DNA of 64,000 nucleotides. Source: Actinomyces trachealis. Lineage in GTDB: Bacteria; Actinomycetota; Actinomycetes; Actinomycetales; Actinomycetaceae. The position numbers were made by a program, and so were the translations under genes. Below the pieces are notes generated by a model, which saw only the letters and a program-made list of their open reading frames with translations, was not told the DNA's origin and did no database searches. Location: contig NZ_CP065027.1 in NCBI RefSeq assembly GCF_015711475.1, forward strand, positions 620,001 to 684,000, given 5' to 3'. Positions 56,775-64,000 of this stretch are shown here, in pieces. Numbering within the stretch: the stretch's first letter is position 1; every line of letters starts with the position of its first letter.

Positions 56775-57746
56775 ATGCTTGACACCCCCATCCTCGTGCT
56801 CGTTGACCTCGCGGACGGTTCCGAACTCACCACCGCCAGCGCTGAGCTGCTTACTACTGCCCGCGACCTGACCAACGGCGGCGTCACCGCTTTGTCCCTG
56901 GCGCCTGTCACTGACCCCACGGACGTAGCCGCCTTTGGTGCCACCCGCCTGCTGGTCGCGGACCTGGGCGAGCGCGCCTGTCTGGCCGGGCTGGCTGCCG
57001 ACGCCGTCGTTGCCGCCGTACGCCAGGACGCCCCTGCTGCCATGCTGGTTACCTCCGACTACCGCGGCAAAGAGATCGCCGGGCGGGCCGCCATGTTGCT
57101 CGGCTCTGCCTGTGTCTCTGACGTCGCCGAGCTGAAGGCCGTGGGCGGCTCCCTGCAGGCCTCCAAACTGGTCCTCTCCGGCTCCTGGGCCACCACCATG
57201 GACATCTCCGCCACTGGCAGCGTGCCGGTCCTCGCTGTGCGTCCCGGCACCGTGGAGCCGTCCATCTGTGTGAACGCTGCCACCCTGAGCGCTGAGGTAC
57301 TCGACTTCCAACCGACGGCGGAGGCTGCTGCCGTGCGCCTGGTCTCCCGTGAGGTCTCTCACACCTCCGGTCCGGAGCTGGCTAGTGCTCGCACCGTGGT
57401 GGTTATGGGCCGTGGCACCGACGGTGACCTGGAGCTTGTGCGCTCTATCGCGGAGCCCTTGGGTGCTGCTATCGGTGCCACCCGCGTGTCTTGCGACGAG
57501 GGTTGGATAGACCGTAGCGCCCAGGTGGGGCAGACCGGCGTCTCCATTTCCCCACGCCTGTACCTGTCTTTGGGCGTGTCTGGCGCGGTTCACCACACCA
57601 GTGGCATTCAGGGCGCCGGGACCATCGTGGCCATTGACTCCGACTCCGAGGCGCCCATCTTCGAGCTGGCGGACTTTGGTGTGGTTGGGGACGTCGCCGA
57701 GGTGGTGCCCCAGCTGGTGTCCGAGTTGGAGCAGCGGCGCGGCTGA
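56775..57746 (+). CDS. etfA: Electron transfer flavoprotein subunit alpha
   Basis: 323 residues from ATG 56775, preceded by AGAAAGC. The C-terminal FAD-binding domain is clear: VVVMGRGTDGDLEL, VGQTGVSISPRLYLSLGVSG, HTSGIQGAGTIVAIDSD and PIFELADFGVVGD. It forms the ETF heterodimer with the product of etfB, 49 nt upstream. Confidence 0.94.
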   Translation: MLDTPILVLVDLADGSELTTASAELLTTARDLTNGGVTALSLAPVTDPTDVAAFGATRLLVADLGERACLAGLAADAVVAAVRQDAPAAMLVTSDYRGKEIAGRAAMLLGSACVSDVAELKAVGGSLQASKLVLSGSWATTMDISATGSVPVLAVRPGTVEPSICVNAATLSAEVLDFQPTAEAAAVRLVSREVSHTSGPELASARTVVVMGRGTDGDLELVRSIAEPLGAAIGATRVSCDEGWIDRSAQVGQTGVSISPRLYLSLGVSGAVHHTSGIQGAGTIVAIDSDSEAPIFELADFGVVGDVAEVVPQLVSELEQRRG

Positions 57747-57792
57747 GTCCGCGGTTCTAGCAACGGGCAAGAGGTGCCTGCTGTGGGCGGGC

Positions 57793-58095
57793 GTGACGCT
57801 CATGCCGCTGCGCCGCTACCTGCCCGCCGTCGTGCTCGGGGCCGCAATCTGGGTGACGATCTACGCCACCGTGGGCCTTGCGGTCTTCGCCGTGTGGGTC
57901 GGTGCTGGCGGGGGCTGGGCCATCGCCGTCGTCGTCGCCCTGGCCGCGCTGGTGGTCTGGCGCCGCGGTCTCCAGCACGAGGGCTCAGCCGCCATCGGTC
58001 AGGCTGAGGCAACCAAGACGGCCCTGGGGACAGCCCTGGAGACGGCTACAGAGACGGCCCCTGAGCCCCGTGCCCTGGAGGTCGTCGAGGCCTGA
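57793..58095 (+). CDS. Small membrane protein resembling the C-terminal end of DedA
   Basis: About 100 residues from GTG 57793 (or ATG 57802). AGVTLMPLRRYLPAVVLGAA and the following WVTIYATVGLAVF resemble the C-terminal block of DedA/SNARE-associated membrane proteins. A second helix and an Ala/Thr/Glu-rich tail follow. The frame is open upstream into etfA, and the preceding residues (GKRCLLWAG) look like the degraded end of the DedA core. It may be a truncated gene or a short family member. No clear ribosome site. Confidence 0.45.
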   Translation: MTLMPLRRYLPAVVLGAAIWVTIYATVGLAVFAVWVGAGGGWAIAVVVALAALVVWRRGLQHEGSAAIGQAEATKTALGTALETATETAPEPRALEVVEA

Positions 58096-58128
58096 GAGCG
58101 GAGCGCCGTCTCACGATGAGACACGGAT

Positions 58129-58164
58129 GTGACGCTTCAGGCTCCGTCCTGTAGTTTGACCGCC
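58129..58164 (+). promoter_or_regulatory. Promoter of the trp leader
   Basis: TAGTTT at 58152-58157 is a -10-like hexamer; GTGACG at 58129-58134 lies 17 nt upstream as a -35-like element (4 of 6 with TTGACA). The leader-peptide GTG begins 7 nt after the -10, so the leader peptide itself would be translated from a leaderless RNA. Confidence 0.6.
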
Positions 58165-58206
58165 GTGACCACGTTGTCCTCCCGCAGCTGGTGGTGGCTC
58201 CCCTAA
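58165..58206 (+). CDS. trpL: trp operon leader peptide
   Basis: A 13-codon frame, GTG to TAA, reading (V/M)TTLSSRSWWWLP with three consecutive Trp codons at 58189-58197. When charged Trp-tRNA is scarce, ribosomes would stall on these codons and change folding of the downstream RNA. It has no ribosome site and a -10-like element just upstream, so a leaderless start is the best reading. The complementary segments that follow (58206-58269) make the leader assignment strong. Confidence 0.85.
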   Translation: MTTLSSRSWWWLP

Positions 58207-58275
58207 GGGCGAGCCACCCAGTCGCGTACGCGGAAGCAGAACACCAGAGCTCGCCACCAGGCGGGCTCTTCGTGT
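58193..58275 (+). promoter_or_regulatory. Ribosome-mediated trp attenuator
   Basis: Four pairing segments can be read. Segment 1 (GGTGGCT, 58193-58199, inside the Trp codons) pairs with AGCCACC at 58212-58218. Segment 2 (GGCGAGC, 58208-58214) pairs with segment 3 GCTCGCC at 58249-58255, the antiterminator. Segment 3 (AGAGCTCGCC, 58246-58255) pairs with segment 4 (GGCGGGCTCT, 58260-58269) with one G-U pair and a 4-nt loop, the terminator. Only a weak T-rich tail follows. This is the classic 1:2, 2:3, 3:4 arrangement. Confidence 0.85.
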
Positions 58276-58320
58276 ACTCGGGGCAGGTCGTCGGTGGCAC
58301 GAACCGAGGAGACCCCTCCC

Positions 58321-59970
58321 ATGACCACCCCCACCCCACCACCGACGGTGCTCACCCAGCAGGTGCGCTACCAGCCGGACTGCGGGCGCCTCCTGGAGCA
58401 CCTGGTCGCAGCCGACCTCCTGGCCACGACGACGGACCCCCACACTGGCCGCCGTCGGCCCGTGGACACGGTCCTGCTGGAGTCCGTCGACATCGCCACC
58501 AAGGTCTCGCGCACCACCATCGCGGTCCTTGAGGCCTCCGCCCGGCTCACCTGCGAGGGCGAGCAAGTCCTCATCGAGGCTCTGCCGCAAGCGCGAGCCG
58601 ACGGCGAGGCCGCCCTCGCCCGCCTGCGCGCGGTCCTCGGTGAGCACGTGAGCTCCGACGCCGAGGATCGCCTGGCCCTCACGATCCCGACGGCTGACGC
58701 CGCCCACCTGGAGGAGAGCGAGCGCTTGAGGGCCCTCTCAACGGTCGAGCCGCTGCGGGTGCTCGCCAACGTGGAGGTGGACCACCCGCACCTGCCCCTG
58801 GAGGCGGGCGTGGTCGCCTTCGACTACCTGGCCACCGTCGAGACGCTGCCGACGGTGGCAATGGGGGCCAACACCTGCCCCGACTACCTCTTCTACGACG
58901 CGCGTATCATCCTCGTCATCGACCACCCCACCCGCGAGGCCAACCTCGTGGGAGCCAGCGCGGACGCTGAGGATCTGGTGGCCCGGATGGAGGCGCTGGC
59001 CCGGGCCATCGACTCCTTCGCTCCGGTCGAGCCGGGGCACGACGACGAGCCGGGCCACGCCGTCGGCACAGAGCGCCCAGTGGTGCAGGCCGTGCCCACC
59101 CAGAGCGACGAGGACTTCGCAGCCACCGTCCGCCGCCTCAAGGAGTCGATCAGCGCCGGGGACATCTACCAGGTGGTGCCCTCCCGGGGCTTCACGATGC
59201 CCTGCCCGGACGCGCTGGCCGCCTACCACGAGCTGCGCCGCACCAACCCCAGCCCCTACATGTTCTACGTGGCCGCCCCCGGCTTCGAACTGCTGGGGGC
59301 CTCCCCCGAGTCCGCCCTGCTGCACTCGGCACGCACCGGGGAGGTGACCATCCGCCCGATCGCCGGCACCCGCCCGCGCGGCCTGGCTCCAGACGGCTCA
59401 GTGGACCACGAACTCGACACGCGCCTGGAGCTGGAGCTGCGCACGGACGCCAAGGAGGTCGCCGAGCACGTCATGCTCGTGGACCTGGCCCGCAACGACG
59501 TGGCCCGGGTGAGCGTGCCCAGCACCCGCCTGGTCAAGGACCTGCTGCGCGTGGACCGCTACAGCCGGGTCATGCACCTGGTGAGCGAGGTCAGCGGCAC
59601 GCTCACCCCGGGGCTCGACGCGCTGGACGCGCTGCGGGCCTCCATGACGATGGGCACGCTCACCGGCGCCCCCAAGCTGCGTGCCGCCGAACTCATCCGC
59701 CTGACCGAAGGCGTGCGCCGCGGCTCCTACGGCGGCTCCGTCGGCTACCTGCGCGGCGACGGCGAACTCGACACGTGCATCGTCATCCGCTCGGCCTTCG
59801 TCACCGCAGGCCGCGCGCTGGTCCAGGCGGGGGCCGGCGTCGTCGCCGCCTCCGTACCCGAGGCGGAGGCCGCCGAGACGGTCCACAAGGCCGCCGCGGT
59901 CCTGCAGGCGGTGGCCGCCGCCCAGGGGGCCGCCCTCCTCATCGGTACTGACACTCCTGAGGAGGTCTGA
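58321..59970 (+). CDS. trpE: Anthranilate synthase component I
   Basis: 549 residues from ATG 58321, preceded by GAGGAGACC. It converts chorismate to anthranilate with ammonia from TrpG. The Trp feedback site LLESVDIATK is conserved (LLES). Chorismate-binding motifs include IFQVVPSR-like DIYQVVPSRGF, NPSPYMFY, GASPESALL, PIAGTRPRG, MLVDLARND and GSYGGSVGYL. The spacing and wording follow the enteric/coryneform TrpE type rather than the usual actinobacterial TrpE. It is first in the trp operon after the attenuator. Confidence 0.96.
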   Translation: MTTPTPPPTVLTQQVRYQPDCGRLLEHLVAADLLATTTDPHTGRRRPVDTVLLESVDIATKVSRTTIAVLEASARLTCEGEQVLIEALPQARADGEAALARLRAVLGEHVSSDAEDRLALTIPTADAAHLEESERLRALSTVEPLRVLANVEVDHPHLPLEAGVVAFDYLATVETLPTVAMGANTCPDYLFYDARIILVIDHPTREANLVGASADAEDLVARMEALARAIDSFAPVEPGHDDEPGHAVGTERPVVQAVPTQSDEDFAATVRRLKESISAGDIYQVVPSRGFTMPCPDALAAYHELRRTNPSPYMFYVAAPGFELLGASPESALLHSARTGEVTIRPIAGTRPRGLAPDGSVDHELDTRLELELRTDAKEVAEHVMLVDLARNDVARVSVPSTRLVKDLLRVDRYSRVMHLVSEVSGTLTPGLDALDALRASMTMGTLTGAPKLRAAELIRLTEGVRRGSYGGSVGYLRGDGELDTCIVIRSAFVTAGRALVQAGAGVVAASVPEAEAAETVHKAAAVLQAVAAAQGAALLIGTDTPEEV

Positions 59971-59971
59971 G

Positions 59972-60619
59972 ATGCGCGTCGTCCTGCTCGATAACCGCGA
60001 CTCCTTCGTCTACAACCTCGTGGACCAGCTCGCCCTGCTGGGCGCCCAGACCGAGGTCTACCGCAACACCCTGCCCACCGAGGTCCTGCTTGCGGCCCTG
60101 GAGCCCACGGCTGAGGAGCGGGACCGTGGTGAGCGCCCCCTCCTGTGCCTGTCCCCCGGCCCCGGCCACCCGCGCACGAGCGGCTGCCTCATGCCCCTGA
60201 CCGAGGCGGCCCTGGAGCGGGGCGTGCCCACGCTCGGCATCTGTCTGGGCTTCCAGGCGCTCGTCGAGGCCTGTGGGGGCGTCATTGGACCGGTGGGCGC
60301 GGTCCACGGGCGCAGCGTGCGCGTGCACGTCACCGAGGCCGGGCGCCACGACGCCGCACTCGCCGTCCTGGCGGGCGGCCCGCTCGACGTCGCCCGCTAT
60401 CACTCGCTGGGCACGCGCACCCTGCCCTCGGACCTGGTCGCCCTGGCCGTCACCCGCGACGAGGACCCGGTCGGCGCCGACGTCGTCATGGCGGCGCGCC
60501 ACCGGTATCGCCCCGCCGTCGGCCTGCAGTTCCACCCCGAGTCGCTCCTGACCCCCCAGGGGCCGGCGCTCCTGCGGGCCCTGACCGTCTCACTGACCGG
60601 CGAGAGCAGCACCGCCTGA
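59972..60619 (+). CDS. trpG: Anthranilate synthase component II (glutamine amidotransferase)
   Basis: 215 residues. It supplies ammonia from glutamine to TrpE. Motifs: LLDNRDSFVYNLVDQL, LSPGPGHPRTSGCL, nucleophile Cys in GICLGFQALVEACGG and catalytic His-Glu in LQFHPESLLT. ATG 59972 lies 1 nt after the trpE stop, with AGGAGG upstream within trpE. Not fused to TrpD, unlike enterics. Confidence 0.95.
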   Translation: MRVVLLDNRDSFVYNLVDQLALLGAQTEVYRNTLPTEVLLAALEPTAEERDRGERPLLCLSPGPGHPRTSGCLMPLTEAALERGVPTLGICLGFQALVEACGGVIGPVGAVHGRSVRVHVTEAGRHDAALAVLAGGPLDVARYHSLGTRTLPSDLVALAVTRDEDPVGADVVMAARHRYRPAVGLQFHPESLLTPQGPALLRALTVSLTGESSTA

Positions 60620-60718
60620 GCCGCCCCGTCTGGACCGACGCTGCCCGGACCCACACCCGACCACCACACAGCGCCCAGCCCTACCCGGCCACCGGCGCCC
60701 ACCCCCGAGGAGAGAACG

Positions 60719-61852
60719 ATGACCACCACCCCCGCCGAGAACAACGCCATGAGTACCGGCACGGACAGCCACCACGAGCGCACCCAGGCCGCACGCTCCC
60801 TCGTGCGCACCACCGTCCAGGGACAGGTCCTGTCCTACGAGGACGCCTCCACCGTCTTCGCCGCACTGGGCGCGGGCCTGCTGAGCGAGGTCGAGACCGC
60901 GGCCCTGCTGGCGGCCATGCACGCCCGCGGCGAGCGCGCCGAGGAGGTCGCCGGCGCCGCCCACGCCTTCAGGGCAGCCGCCCGGCCCTTCCCCGAGGTC
61001 CCCATGCCCCTGCTCGACATCGTCGGCACCGGCGGCGACGGGGTGGGCACCATCAACATTTCCACCGGCGCCGGCATCACCGCCGCCTCGATGGGCCTGG
61101 CAGTCTCCAAGCACGGCAACCGTGCCGTGTCCTCCAAGACCGGTGCCGCCGACGTCATCAGCGCCCTCGGGCTGCCGCTGGAGCTGAGCCCCGAGCAGTC
61201 CGCCAAGGTTCTTCAGGAGGTCGGCTTCACCTTCCTCTTCGCCCAGGCCTACCACCCGGCCATGCGCTTCGTCGCCCCCGTGCGCGCGGCCCTGCGCACC
61301 CCGACGGTCTTCAACCTCCTGGGACCGCTCATCAACCCCGCCCGCCTGAGCTACCAGGTCATGGGCGTTTCCGACCCGGCGATGATGGACATGATCGCCT
61401 CCACCCTCCAGCGCCTGGGCCGCGAGCGCGCCCTCGTCATCAACGGCCTGGGCCTGGACGAGATCACCGTCCACGGGGCCACGAGCGTGCGCGAGGTGAC
61501 TCCCGACGGCGTGCGCTCCTTTACGGTCACCCCCGAGGAGCTGGGGGTGCCTACGCGACACCTGTCCGAGATGCTGGGTGGCACGCCCACCGAGAACGCC
61601 CAGATCCTGCGCGACGTCTTCGAGAACCGGGGGCGGGCGGGGCACCGTGACGCCATCGCGGTCAACACCGGGGCGCTGCTGTACCTCGCGGGCCGGGTGG
61701 GCACGCTGCGCGAGGGCACCGAGGCGGCGCTTGAGCAGCTGGCGAGTGGCCAGGTGGCCGAGCACCTAGAGCGCATGGTCGCCGTCGCCGCCACTGTGTC
61801 TGGCGCCACCTCGGGCGCCGACTCTGGCCAGGCGGACGGGACGGTCGCCTGA
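60719..61852 (+). CDS. trpD: Anthranilate phosphoribosyltransferase
   Basis: 377 residues. It joins anthranilate and PRPP. Motifs: [36 protein letters not shown] and [20 protein letters not shown] precedes ATG 60719. The 99-nt gap after trpG contains no extra gene. The stop overlaps the next start (TGATG). About 35 N-terminal residues precede the conserved fold. Confidence 0.95.
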   Translation: MTTTPAENNAMSTGTDSHHERTQAARSLVRTTVQGQVLSYEDASTVFAALGAGLLSEVETAALLAAMHARGERAEEVAGAAHAFRAAARPFPEVPMPLLDIVGTGGDGVGTINISTGAGITAASMGLAVSKHGNRAVSSKTGAADVISALGLPLELSPEQSAKVLQEVGFTFLFAQAYHPAMRFVAPVRAALRTPTVFNLLGPLINPARLSYQVMGVSDPAMMDMIASTLQRLGRERALVINGLGLDEITVHGATSVREVTPDGVRSFTVTPEELGVPTRHLSEMLGGTPTENAQILRDVFENRGRAGHRDAIAVNTGALLYLAGRVGTLREGTEAALEQLASGQVAEHLERMVAVAATVSGATSGADSGQADGTVA

Positions 61853-64000
61853 TGGGAGCCTCAACCACCGCCGTCGGCCGCCCCGAGCGGCTGCCAGTCT
61901 CGCAGCGTCTCATCGTCTCCGGCACCGTCCTGGACGCCATCGTCGAGGCGCGCCGCGCCCGCCTGCCCGAGCTGCGCGAGCGCTTCGGCCACCTGCGCGC
62001 CGAGGACCTGCCCCGCAGTGAGTGCTCCTTCAGTGCCGCCTTGCGCCGCCGTTCGGGCCCGTTGGCATCCCCGCAGCCGGCCCTGGTGCTGGAGTGCAAG
62101 GCCGCCTCGCCGTCCTTGGGCACGATCCGCGCCGACTACGACCCGGCGTCGCTGGCCCGCATGTACCGGCCCTACGCTGCGGCCGTGTCCGTGCTCACCG
62201 AGCCGGACCGCTTCAACGGCTCCTTCGAGGACCTGGAGGCCGTGCGCGCCGTCGTCGACTGCCCGGTGCTGTGCAAGGACTTCATCGTCGACGAGGTGCA
62301 GGTGCTCGCCGCCCGCCACCTGGGGGCCGACGCGATCCTGCTCATGCTCTCGGTGGTGCCCGACGACGTCTACCGCGAGCTCGCACACCTGGCCTCCTCG
62401 CTGGGCATGGAGGTGCTCACGGAGGTCTCGACCGTGGAGGAGATGCACCGGGCCCAGGCGCTGGGCGCCGCCGTCGTCGGGATCAACAACCGTGACCTGC
62501 GCACGCTGGCCACGGACGTGGCCCGCACCGAGCAGATGGCGCCGCTGGCCCCGGCCGGGGTGGTCCTCGTGGGCGAGTCCGGGGTGGGCAGTGCCGACGA
62601 TGTGCGCCGCCTGGCGCCGTTCGTTGACGCCCTGCTCATCGGCTCCTCGCTGTCAGCCGCCGCCGACCCGGCAGCCCTGGCCGCCTCCTTCGCCACCGCT
62701 ATCCCCGTCCCCACCACCCGGGAGAAGACCATGACTGCCAACCCCGCAGACACGGGCGCCCACCCCCAGAGCGCGCTGACCGCCGTCAGAGCCGCCGTCG
62801 GAACCGACGCCGCCGTGCCAGCCGCCGCCGCGCCGTCGGCCACCGTCCCCCCGCAGGGCACGCGTGAACACGACGGGCACCACCATCCCCGCCTGAGCGC
62901 GTACTTCGGCCCCTACGGCGGCCAGTACGTGCCCGAGCTGCTCATCCCCGCCCTCGATGAGCTTGAGGACGCCTTCATTGAGGCGCAGGCGGACCCGTCC
63001 TTCCAGGCCGAGCTCGATGAGCTCCTGCGCCGCTTCCTGGGCCGCCCCACCCCGGTGACCGAACTGCGCAACCTGCCGCGCCAGGGCAACGCCCGCATCT
63101 TCCTCAAGCGTGAGGACCTCGTCCACGGCGGCGCTCACAAGGGCAACCAGGTGCTCGGCCAGGCGCTGCTGGCCAAGCGGATGGGCAAAACTCGCATCAT
63201 CGCCGAGACGGGCGCCGGCCAGCACGGCACGGCTACCGCGATGGTCTGTGCGCTGCTGGGCCTGGAGTGCACCGTGTACATGGGGGCCACTGACGTCGTG
63301 CGCCAGGCCGCCAACGTTGAGCGCATGGAGCTCATGGGGGCCACCGTGGTGCCCGTGGACAGTGGGGCGGGCACCCTCAAGGACGCCGTCAACGAGGCCC
63401 TGCGCGACTGGACCGCCTCCTTCGCCACCACCCACTACCTGCTGGGTACGGCTGCGGGCCCCCACCCGTTCCCCACCATCGTGCACGAGTACCACCGGTG
63501 TATCTCCACCGAGGCGCGCGCCCAGGTGCTCGCCCTCACCGGGCGCCTGCCCGACCAGGTCATCGCCTGCGTGGGCGGCGGCTCCAATGCCATTGGGATG
63601 TTCAGCGAGTTCATCGCGGATGAGGGCGTGGTCCTTATCGGCGTCGAGCCGGCCGGTGAGGGCCTGGACTCGGGGCGTCACGGCGCCCCGGTTAACGCGG
63701 GCAGGGTCGGCATCCTGCACGGTGCGCGCTCCTACCTCATGCGCACCGAGGAGGGGCAGGTCGAGGAGTCCTTCAGTGTCTCGGCGGGCCTGGACTACCC
63801 GGGGGTCGGCCCTGAGCACGCCTGGCTGGCGGACACCGGGCGCGCCAGCTACGTGGGTGTCACCGACGATGAGGCCATTGACGCCTTCGTCCAGCTCTCC
63901 CGCTGGGAGGGCATCATCTCCGCCCTGGAGTCCGCTCACGCTCTGGCCATGGCCCTGCGGATCGCGCGCGAGACCCCGCCCGATGCCCCGACCCCGCACC
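61852..64000 (+). CDS. trpCB: TrpC-TrpB fusion: indole-3-glycerol-phosphate synthase and tryptophan synthase beta, C-terminus beyond window
   Basis: One frame runs without a stop from ATG 61852 to the window end (716 codons). Residues 1 to about 270 are [63 protein letters not shown] and LIGSSL. A linker rich in Ala/Pro/Thr (about 285-345) leads into Trp[35 protein letters not shown] with the PLP Lys, [25 protein letters not shown] and [12 protein letters not shown]. About 30 TrpB residues are outside the window. The in-frame ATG at 62731 is preceded by GGAGAAG and could also produce free TrpB. The TrpF domain fused to TrpC in enterics and corynebacteria is absent. Confidence 0.9.
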   Translation, partial: MGASTTAVGRPERLPVSQRLIVSGTVLDAIVEARRARLPELRERFGHLRAEDLPRSECSFSAALRRRSGPLASPQPALVLECKAASPSLGTIRADYDPASLARMYRPYAAAVSVLTEPDRFNGSFEDLEAVRAVVDCPVLCKDFIVDEVQVLAARHLGADAILLMLSVVPDDVYRELAHLASSLGMEVLTEVSTVEEMHRAQALGAAVVGINNRDLRTLATDVARTEQMAPLAPAGVVLVGESGVGSADDVRRLAPFVDALLIGSSLSAAADPAALAASFATAIPVPTTREKTMTANPADTGAHPQSALTAVRAAVGTDAAVPAAAAPSATVPPQGTREHDGHHHPRLSAYFGPYGGQYVPELLIPALDELEDAFIEAQADPSFQAELDELLRRFLGRPTPVTELRNLPRQGNARIFLKREDLVHGGAHKGNQVLGQALLAKRMGKTRIIAETGAGQHGTATAMVCALLGLECTVYMGATDVVRQAANVERMELMGATVVPVDSGAGTLKDAVNEALRDWTASFATTHYLLGTAAGPHPFPTIVHEYHRCISTEARAQVLALTGRLPDQVIACVGGGSNAIGMFSEFIADEGVVLIGVEPAGEGLDSGRHGAPVNAGRVGILHGARSYLMRTEEGQVEESFSVSAGLDYPGVGPEHAWLADTGRASYVGVTDDEAIDAFVQLSRWEGIISALESAHALAMALRIARETPPDAPTPH

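Noticed and set aside
60145..61650. Arg/Pro-rich 501-codon frame across trpG-trpD
   Set aside because: Overlaps two certain genes and has the composition of an out-of-frame high-GC translation.
62653..63999. Antisense frame opposite TrpB
   Set aside because: TrpB motifs on the plus strand are complete; the antisense product is low-complexity.

Overview
The window is high-GC, densely packed actinobacterial DNA. The atp order (threonylcarbamoyl-AMP synthase, GlcNAc-1-P transferase, AtpI-like protein, atpBEFHAGDC, DUF2550), the GlgE-type glycogen genes and the frequent GTG starts fit the order Actinomycetales; protein style suggests Actinomyces or a close relative. That placement is inferred from recognised families, not from a search. 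No rRNA, tRNA, CRISPR array or intact insertion sequence was seen.

Layout: (1) 1-7560, a cyclitol/sugar module: IolG-type dehydrogenase, RbsABC-like ABC importer, zinc MDR dehydrogenase and IolE-like dehydratase. Three promoters share one palindromic operator, TGTC-NN-GAC(A/T)A. (2) 7647-18088, mixed housekeeping genes between decayed loci: intact guaA, remnants of an IrrE-protease/PIN pair, a DUF2974 hydrolase, an XRE regulator, a headless DUF4143 ATPase, a second GuaA without the glutamine-amidotransferase domain, an aldo/keto reductase, a collapsed ABC-transporter/histidine-kinase locus, ogt and an isochorismatase-like hydrolase. (3) 18204-32136, a giant MacB-like transporter, a cytoplasmic alpha-amylase, a DJ-1 protein, a PspC-domain envelope-stress group (membrane protein, PspC-histidine kinase, LuxR-type regulator), a GH33 sialidase without a signal peptide, tsaC and a WecA/TagO-like transferase. 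(4) 32133-40172, the complete F1Fo ATP synthase operon. (5) 40354-55863, alpha-glucan genes glgP, glgB, mak, glgE and glgX with trpS among them, interrupted by a decayed RloAB-like defence pair. (6) 55967-57746 etfBA. (7) 58152-64000, a trp operon with a readable attenuator and leader peptide, trpE, trpG, trpD and an in-frame TrpC-TrpB fusion that runs off the window end.

How the genes work together: the glucan genes form most of a GlgE pathway. Mak makes maltose-1-phosphate, GlgE extends alpha-1,4 chains, GlgB branches, GlgP phosphorolyses and GlgX debranches; trehalose synthase is not in the window. The PspC group looks like one envelope-sensing unit. The trp operon resembles the enteric/coryneform type in all its proteins.

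Most notable: the TrpC-TrpB fusion, the Trp-Trp-Trp leader peptide that itself appears leaderless, the GATase-less GuaA paralogue, the shared cyclitol operator, the roughly 290-residue low-complexity extension on GlgE, and several separate pseudogene clusters, two of which look like dead defence or toxin-antitoxin modules.
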